Positions 58,997 to 64,000 of a stretch of DNA of 64,000 bases are shown one piece after another. Under the pieces are notes generated by a model that did no database searches, was not told where the DNA came from, and saw only the letters and a list, made by a program, of their open reading frames with translations. This stretch comes from Clostridium ragsdalei P11 (GTDB taxonomy: Bacteria > Bacillota > Clostridia > Clostridiales > Clostridiaceae): the NCBI RefSeq assembly GCF_001675165.1, contig NZ_LROS01000033.1:124001-188000 (forward strand), in the 5' to 3' direction. Position numbers and translations under genes: made by a program. Numbering within the stretch: the stretch's first letter is position 1; the number at the start of each line of letters is the position of its first letter.

Positions 58997-59437
58997 ATGG
59001 ATCTTAGTAAATTGAGTATAGTTTTTAAAATTGTTATCATAGGTATAGTATATATTATAATATTTTGGGCACTGAGAATAATGTACAAGGATGTTAAAAA
59101 TGGAAGCAAGAGAGGTAGAAATGTCAATAGGAAATCCTTTGGACTTGAAGTAGTTAATCCAGGTGAAAATGCAAATCTTAGAAGAGGTGCTGTAATTCCA
59201 GTGCGAAGGGAGATAACCATAGGAAGAAAAAGCGATAATCAACTTATGCTAGAGGATCCATATACCTCGGGACATCATGCAAGAATTTATATAAAGAATG
59301 GGAAAGAGTGTATATTAGAGGACATGGGAAGTACTAATGGGACTCTTTTAAATGGTAAAAAATTAAGAGGCAAGCATTATTTGGCTTCTGGTGATGAAAT
59401 TAAAATTGGAAATACATCCTTTAAAGTTATAGGGTGA
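58997..59437 (+). CDS. Membrane-anchored FHA-domain protein
   Basis: A 146-residue protein with an N-terminal hydrophobic segment (about 8-30), a basic linker and one FHA domain (about 65-145). The conserved phosphothreonine-binding residues are in ITIGRKSDNQL, SGHHARIY and DMGSTNGTLLNG. FHA domains read phosphothreonine, so a Ser/Thr kinase, not in the window, is implied. It precedes an FtsW/RodA-type SEDS gene and a PBP gene, an order also seen at the FhaB-RodA-PbpA locus of actinobacteria. AAGGGAGGATATTT precedes the ATG. Confidence 0.92.
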   Translation: MDLSKLSIVFKIVIIGIVYIIIFWALRIMYKDVKNGSKRGRNVNRKSFGLEVVNPGENANLRRGAVIPVRREITIGRKSDNQLMLEDPYTSGHHARIYIKNGKECILEDMGSTNGTLLNGKKLRGKHYLASGDEIKIGNTSFKVIG

Positions 59438-59489
59438 TTAAATATAAGCAGTTTTTAAAAACTATCATAAATAAGTGGGTGGTGGAATA

Positions 59490-60692
59490 TTGGATACTAC
59501 TAGAGATGAAAAAAAGTTATTAAGATATACATATTTGTTATGTTTTGTGTGCTTCTTTAATTTAGCAATTATAAAGCAGCCTTTTGATAAAGGTGCTATG
59601 ATAATGGCACTGGTAACTTGTCTTCTTATAGGATATTCTTACTTTGTAATAAGAAAATTTTTCTCCGACGGAGATAAATATATATTTATTTTTTCTAGTA
59701 TATTGTCAGTTATAGGTATGGTAATGATATATAGAATAGATACTGCAGCCTCTATTAAACAAATAATTTGGTTTGCAGTTGGAGTTACTGGATTCATACT
59801 CATTGTTGTGTTAATGCCGGATACTAGTGGATTCAGCAAGTATAAATATATATATTTGGTAGTTACATTAATATTTATGGCAATGGGTACTTTTTCAGGT
59901 ACTGAAATTAATGGTTCAAAAAACTGGGTTAGCTTGGGTGGAATTCAGTTTCAGCCATCGGAATTTGGAAAACTATTTTTGGTAGCCTACCTGGCGGCGG
60001 AATTAAAGGATTATAAAAATTTTAAAAATTTAATAATACCTTGTGCAGTAGTAATGCTATCCTTAGTGTTTATGGTAATTCAAAGGGATCTTGGATCTGC
60101 TCTTATATTTTTTGGAATATCTGTAACCATGTTATATATAGCCACTTCTAAATTTAGGTATGTAGCTATATGTTTTCTACTTTCAGCTGCAGGGTCAGTA
60201 GTAAGCTATAGGTTGTTTAATCATGTTAGAACAAGGGTTATGATATGGAAAAATCCTTGGCCTTATGCTAATAATCAGAGTTATCAAATTGTCCAATCTA
60301 TGTTTTCTATAGCATCTGGGGGACTTACTGGAACGGGGCTTGGACTAGGACATCCGGAATATGTGCCTATTAATACTACAGATTTTATATTTGCGGTGTT
60401 GTGTGAAGAACTTGGAATACTTATAGGATTTGCCATAATAATATTGTACTTTTTGTTGTTTTATAGATGTATGAGAGCTGCTGTGTATGGAAATGATAAA
60501 TTCTCAAGACTTTTGGCAGTAGGTTATAGTGCAATGATTGCATCTCAGGTTTTAGTTATAGTTGGTGGTGTTATGAATGCTATTCCACTTACAGGTATAA
60601 CATTACCTCTTGTAAGTAGGGGAGGAAGTTCTATGCTAATAACGTTTTTTTCGCTGGGTATAATTCAGAAGATATCAGAAGAGGGTAGGTAG
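59490..60692 (+). CDS. SEDS-family peptidoglycan glycosyltransferase (FtsW/RodA/SpoVE)
   Basis: A 400-residue polytopic membrane protein that polymerises lipid II with a partner class B PBP. The SEDS signatures are GTEINGSKNWVSLGGIQFQPSEFGKL in parts, DLGSALIFFG, the NQSYQIVQSMFSIASGGLTGTGLG region (catalytic and lipid II site), and PLTGITLPLVSRGGSSM at the C-terminal end. GGTGG upstream fits the TTG at 59490; a GTG at 59475 opens the frame earlier. The partner PBP begins four bases after its stop. Whether it serves elongation, division or sporulation is not clear from sequence. Confidence 0.93.
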   Translation: MDTTRDEKKLLRYTYLLCFVCFFNLAIIKQPFDKGAMIMALVTCLLIGYSYFVIRKFFSDGDKYIFIFSSILSVIGMVMIYRIDTAASIKQIIWFAVGVTGFILIVVLMPDTSGFSKYKYIYLVVTLIFMAMGTFSGTEINGSKNWVSLGGIQFQPSEFGKLFLVAYLAAELKDYKNFKNLIIPCAVVMLSLVFMVIQRDLGSALIFFGISVTMLYIATSKFRYVAICFLLSAAGSVVSYRLFNHVRTRVMIWKNPWPYANNQSYQIVQSMFSIASGGLTGTGLGLGHPEYVPINTTDFIFAVLCEELGILIGFAIIILYFLLFYRCMRAAVYGNDKFSRLLAVGYSAMIASQVLVIVGGVMNAIPLTGITLPLVSRGGSSMLITFFSLGIIQKISEEGR

Positions 60693-60696
60693 CATT

Positions 60697-62124
60697 ATGA
60701 ATAACATATTGAACAATATAAAGAAAGTGATGATGGTATTCTTAATATGTTTTATAGCACTTATTTCTTATATGACCTATTTTGAAATGATAGTGGGACC
60801 TAAGATAGTGGATAGTCCTTATAATAGAAGGTTATGGATAAAGAGAAATGAGGTGCTTAGAGGAACCATATATGATAGAAATGGTAATGCACTTACTAAG
60901 AGCGATCCTATAAATTCTGAAACTCAGAAAAGAGAATACACAGGAGGTGCAATGTTTGCCCATGCACTTGGTTATGTGGATCAAAAATATGGGATTACAG
61001 GACTTGAGAAGAAATATGATGAACAGTTAATGTCCAGTAATATTCAAGATAGTATAAAAAGCCTTATCCAGAATAAGGGAAAATCTCAAAAGAAAGTGGG
61101 AAATAGTTTAAAAACAACTTTGGATTTGGAAACTCAAAAAATGGCTTATGACCTGCTTGATGGAAATAAAGGTGCAGTTGTGGCGATAAACCCTAAGACT
61201 GGTGAAGTAATAGCACTTGTGTCAAGACCATCTTTTGATCCTAATGACCTTGCAAATACGTGGCAGCAGTTAAATCAGGATAAAACTAAACCTCTTTTAA
61301 ATAGAGCTACGGCAGGACTTTACCCACCTGGATCTACTTTTAAAACTGTAACTGCTGTAAGTGGATTAGAAAATATATCAGGAATTCAAAATAGATATTT
61401 TCAGGATAATGGTGAACTTCCTTTAGGTGGAGGATATTCTCTGCACAATTTTGAAGGAGAGGTTCTTGGAAGTATTAATTTTAAACAAGCGTATACTCAT
61501 TCTAGTAATGCTTATTTTGGATCACTTGGAATTGAGCTCGGGAATGACAGGTTAAAACAAACTGCTGAAAAGTTCTTCTTTAACAAGGAAATACCTACAG
61601 ATGGAATACCTGTAGAACCTAGTAAATTTCCAATGTTAAAATCCTATGAAAAGGGAAGTATAGCTCAGAGTGCCATAGGGCAGAGCAGCGATTTGGCAAG
61701 TCCACTTCAAATGGCGGTAGTTACAAGCACTATAGCCAATGGTGGTGTCATGATGAAGCCTCATTTGGTAAGCGATGTGCTTACAAGTACAGGTGAAGAA
61801 GTAAAGAACATACAAGCAGAACAAGTAGGCCAAATAATTTCTTCAAATACAGCAAATACTATGAAAGACCTTATGAAATCTGTTGTAGAATCTGGAACAG
61901 GAACTAATGCTTCTGTGGAAGGTGTAGAAGTAGCAGGAAAAACGGGAACAGCAGATAATCAATCAGAAGGACCGGGTTCAGCACCTCATTCCTGGTTTAT
62001 AGGTTTTGCACCTTATGATGATCCACAGATAGCTGTGGCGGTAATTGTAGAAAATGGAGGACAGGGAGGAAAGTTAGCGGCTTCTATAGCTTCGCAAGTT
62101 ATAAGAACAGCATTACGAAAATAA
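60697..62124 (+). CDS. Class B penicillin-binding transpeptidase
   Basis: A 475-residue membrane-anchored transpeptidase with one N-terminal TM (about 10-30). The catalytic motifs are SxxK in YPPGSTFKTV, SxN in HSSNAYF and KTG in AGKTGTAD. It would cross-link glycan strands made by the adjacent SEDS protein. The short N-terminal region before the catalytic domain, with no large pedestal, matches the PbpA/SpoVD-less group in clostridia and actinobacteria. It ends 142 bases before the YdjM-like gene. Confidence 0.95.
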   Translation: MNNILNNIKKVMMVFLICFIALISYMTYFEMIVGPKIVDSPYNRRLWIKRNEVLRGTIYDRNGNALTKSDPINSETQKREYTGGAMFAHALGYVDQKYGITGLEKKYDEQLMSSNIQDSIKSLIQNKGKSQKKVGNSLKTTLDLETQKMAYDLLDGNKGAVVAINPKTGEVIALVSRPSFDPNDLANTWQQLNQDKTKPLLNRATAGLYPPGSTFKTVTAVSGLENISGIQNRYFQDNGELPLGGGYSLHNFEGEVLGSINFKQAYTHSSNAYFGSLGIELGNDRLKQTAEKFFFNKEIPTDGIPVEPSKFPMLKSYEKGSIAQSAIGQSSDLASPLQMAVVTSTIANGGVMMKPHLVSDVLTSTGEEVKNIQAEQVGQIISSNTANTMKDLMKSVVESGTGTNASVEGVEVAGKTGTADNQSEGPGSAPHSWFIGFAPYDDPQIAVAVIVENGGQGGKLAASIASQVIRTALRK

Positions 62125-62266
62125 TTGAAATTTTAAAATTCCCCGGGAAATTTTGTTGTAAAAAGTAAGTTTGTTGTAAATTTAATGTTATAATATAGGC
62201 AATAAGCGGATTATCGAATTATATGCAAAAACATTTAACATTATGACAGGATAAAAAGGAGAAAAT

Positions 62267-62875
62267 ATGAAGGGGAAAACTCATGCAGAAGTGGGAATAG
62301 TTACTTTTTTGTCCGTTTACAACGTACTTCCGGGGAAATTTAATTATATTGGCCTTTTAATAGTGGCGTTTTCATCAATACTTCCAGATGTGGATCACCC
62401 TAAAAGTATAATAAACAAATATATACTTCCATTTAGAAATAAGACAAGTAAGATTATGGTGTATAGCTCTTTAGGAATAGGACTACTTTGGTACGATTAT
62501 CTTTATACTAAGGCACCTATTATTAAAGCTATTGGTATATCATTTATAATAATAGCTGTATCTTCTCATAGAAATGGATTGACTCACAGCTTGATGGGGA
62601 TGATATTGTTTTCTTTTATTATAGGATATTTAGGAAACATGTATAATGTACACTATTTGGTGTACTATTTTATGATAGGATATGGAATGCATCTGCTTTG
62701 TGATATGGTTACGAATAGAGGGGTGCCCCTTTTTTACCCTTTTAAGAATAAAAAATTTAAACTGCCGTTAACTTATAATACTAATTCTAAAATTGGTTGT
62801 GTAATAGAGGATTTTTTAATGATATTTGGACTTTTATTTACAATATACAAGCTTCCAATCATATTTTGTAAGTAG
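62267..62875 (+). CDS. YdjM-like (DUF457) membrane-bound metal-dependent hydrolase
   Basis: A 202-residue membrane protein of about five hydrophobic segments. The family metal-binding motifs are present: THAEVG near the N-terminus, SSILPDVDHPKSI, SHRNGLTHSLMG and GYGMHLLCDMVTNRGVP. YdjM and relatives are inner-membrane proteins and the E. coli one is LexA-regulated. I see no clear LexA box here. It precedes uvrC by 17 bases on the same strand, so is likely co-transcribed with it. AAAAGGAGAAAAT gives the start. Confidence 0.88.
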   Translation: MKGKTHAEVGIVTFLSVYNVLPGKFNYIGLLIVAFSSILPDVDHPKSIINKYILPFRNKTSKIMVYSSLGIGLLWYDYLYTKAPIIKAIGISFIIIAVSSHRNGLTHSLMGMILFSFIIGYLGNMYNVHYLVYYFMIGYGMHLLCDMVTNRGVPLFYPFKNKKFKLPLTYNTNSKIGCVIEDFLMIFGLLFTIYKLPIIFCK

Positions 62876-62892
62876 TTTTAGGAGTGGATGTA

Positions 62893-64000
62893 GTGTTTGA
62901 TTTTGAATATCAATTAAAGGTATTACCAGATAAACCAGGAGTATATTTAATGAAAAACTCTTTAGGTGAGGTAATATACGTTGGAAAGGCAAAGATTTTA
63001 AAAAATAGAGTTAGGCAGTACTTTCAAAATTCTAAGAATCATTCTGAAAAGGTAAAGGCTATGGTGAAACATATTGCTGAGTTTGAATATATAGTTACAG
63101 ATTCAGAAATGGAAGCTCTTATTTTAGAATGTAATTTAATTAAAAAATATAGACCTAGGTATAATATCCTTTTAAAGGATGATAAAGGATATCCCCTTAT
63201 AAAAATAACAGTAAATGAGGATTTTCCGAGAATAATATCCGCTAGAAATATGGTAAAGGATGGCTGTAGATACTTTGGACCTTATATTAGTCCTTCTGCT
63301 GTATATGAAACTATGGAAATTATAAAAAAGATATTTCCAATTAGAACTTGCAGACTGTCAATAAAAGAAGGAGAAGTGAAGGGAAGGCCTTGTTTAAACT
63401 ACTATATAGGATTGTGTAAGGCTCCTTGCACTGGATATATTACTAAAGAGGAATACGGAAAAATCGTAAGTGGAGTTATGGATTTCTTATCGGGAAAAAA
63501 TAGAGACATAAGTAAAAAACTTAAAGAAGATATGGAAATTGCCTCGAAAAAACTCGAATTTGAAAAAGCTGCAGAGCTGAGAGATAAAATTCTAGCAGTG
63601 CAAAAGATAATTGAAAAACAGAAGATAACCACTGGAGGATTTGAAGATGAAGATTTTATAAATATGTATTCAGATAATGTGGACAGCTGTGTTCAAGTAT
63701 TTTTTTCTAGATCCGGGAAAATAATAGGAAGAGAGCATTTTATTTTAGAAAATACTCAGGATTTGCCTAAGGGTGAAATAGTGTCAAATTTTATAGAGGA
63801 ATTTTATGGGGGAACTGCATATATAGCAAAAACAATATATGTGCCGGAAGTTGACGAAATTGAGCTTCTCCAGAATTGGCTTAGTATGAAAAAAGATGCC
63901 CGGGTATATATTAAAATACCTCAAAAAGGAGAAAAAAGGGCTACTTTAAATATGGTGGAGGAAAATGCCAGGACAACTTTAAAAAATTTTAAATTAAAAT
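62893..64000 (+). CDS. uvrC: Excinuclease ABC subunit C, truncated by the window end
   Basis: The nuclease that makes both incisions around the lesion. Here only the first 369 codons are visible; the frame stays open to the last base. The GIY-YIG domain is at the start (KPGVYLMKNSLGEVIYVGKAK in parts), followed by RYFGPYISPSAVYETME and the cysteine-bearing RPCLNYYIGLCKAPCTGYIT region. The UVR domain (about 205-240, KKLEFEKAAELRDKI) then follows. A GTG start follows AGGAGTGG. The remaining ~230 residues lie beyond the window. Confidence 0.97.
   Translation, partial: MFDFEYQLKVLPDKPGVYLMKNSLGEVIYVGKAKILKNRVRQYFQNSKNHSEKVKAMVKHIAEFEYIVTDSEMEALILECNLIKKYRPRYNILLKDDKGYPLIKITVNEDFPRIISARNMVKDGCRYFGPYISPSAVYETMEIIKKIFPIRTCRLSIKEGEVKGRPCLNYYIGLCKAPCTGYITKEEYGKIVSGVMDFLSGKNRDISKKLKEDMEIASKKLEFEKAAELRDKILAVQKIIEKQKITTGGFEDEDFINMYSDNVDSCVQVFFSRSGKIIGREHFILENTQDLPKGEIVSNFIEEFYGGTAYIAKTIYVPEVDEIELLQNWLSMKKDARVYIKIPQKGEKRATLNMVEENARTTLKNFKLK

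Noticed and set aside
59490-62124. Naming the SEDS-PBP pair ftsW-ftsI, rodA-mrdA or spoVE-spoVD
   Set aside because: Motifs identify the families but not which complex they serve, and context is not the usual one for any of the three.

Overview
The window is AT-rich, densely packed Firmicute chromosome, most likely from a spore-forming Clostridium (sensu stricto). Evidence: hpf-secA-prfB synteny, a SleB cortex-lytic enzyme, T-box, M-box and FMN leaders, strong GGAGG-type ribosome sites with frequent TTG/GTG starts, and many Clostridium-type hypothetical families. I cannot fix the species. Almost everything is core chromosome: I see no prophage, no transposase, no CRISPR array and no rRNA operon. 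The accessory content consists of non-coding foldback elements.

Layout. 1-4.7 kb: the 3' part of a structured RNA, probably raiA RNA, then hpf, secA and prfB (prfB with its programmed +1 frameshift). 4.7-12.6 kb: MFS exporter, glutamate dehydrogenase, M28 peptidase, Tex, and FMN-riboswitch-controlled ribU. 12.7-17.4 kb: a FliK-like/FlhB-like pair, a phosphoesterase, a DUF2225 protein and a small (p)ppGpp synthetase. 17.5-25.5 kb, mostly minus strand: leuS with its T-box, tRNA-Gln, a DnaJ/DUF5685/CYTH cluster, fba, and DUF421/DUF4363 membrane genes. 25.7-28.2 kb: a TGS-nucleoside kinase and larB. 28.2-32.6 kb: a partner-switching module (SpoIIE-type phosphatase, anti-sigma-type kinase, STAS antagonist) with a chemoreceptor inside it. 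33-40 kb: pssA, a TVP38 protein, a CBS protein, a lipid-kinase gene broken by one in-frame stop, a 7-TM protein, two giant palindromes and a YgiQ radical-SAM enzyme. 40-49.5 kb: an M-box-controlled PRC/MgtE_N/CBS protein without a transporter, sleB, acpS-nnr-lipoprotein, the NdoAI/NdoA toxin-antitoxin pair and a split transketolase. 49.7-64 kb: ftsEX, a CtpA protease and a PDZ membrane protein running into uvrB-uvrA, then FHA, SEDS, PBP and YdjM-like genes and the start of uvrC.

How the genes fit together. Growth-rate and stress control recurs: ribosome hibernation (hpf), alarmone synthesis, T-box control of leucyl-tRNA synthetase, a partner switch and a toxin-antitoxin pair. Envelope and division genes (ftsEX, ctpA, PDZ protein, SEDS-PBP pair, FHA) are interleaved with nucleotide-excision repair (uvrB, uvrA, uvrC) on one strand.

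Most worth a second look: the chemoreceptor inside the partner switch; the two ~225-270 nt palindromes that share a 17-nt loop sequence in opposite orientation; the two dispersed nested-hairpin elements near 11.5 and 49.5 kb; the single-stop lipid-kinase pseudogene; and the M-box leader that drives a sensor domain with no transporter beside it.
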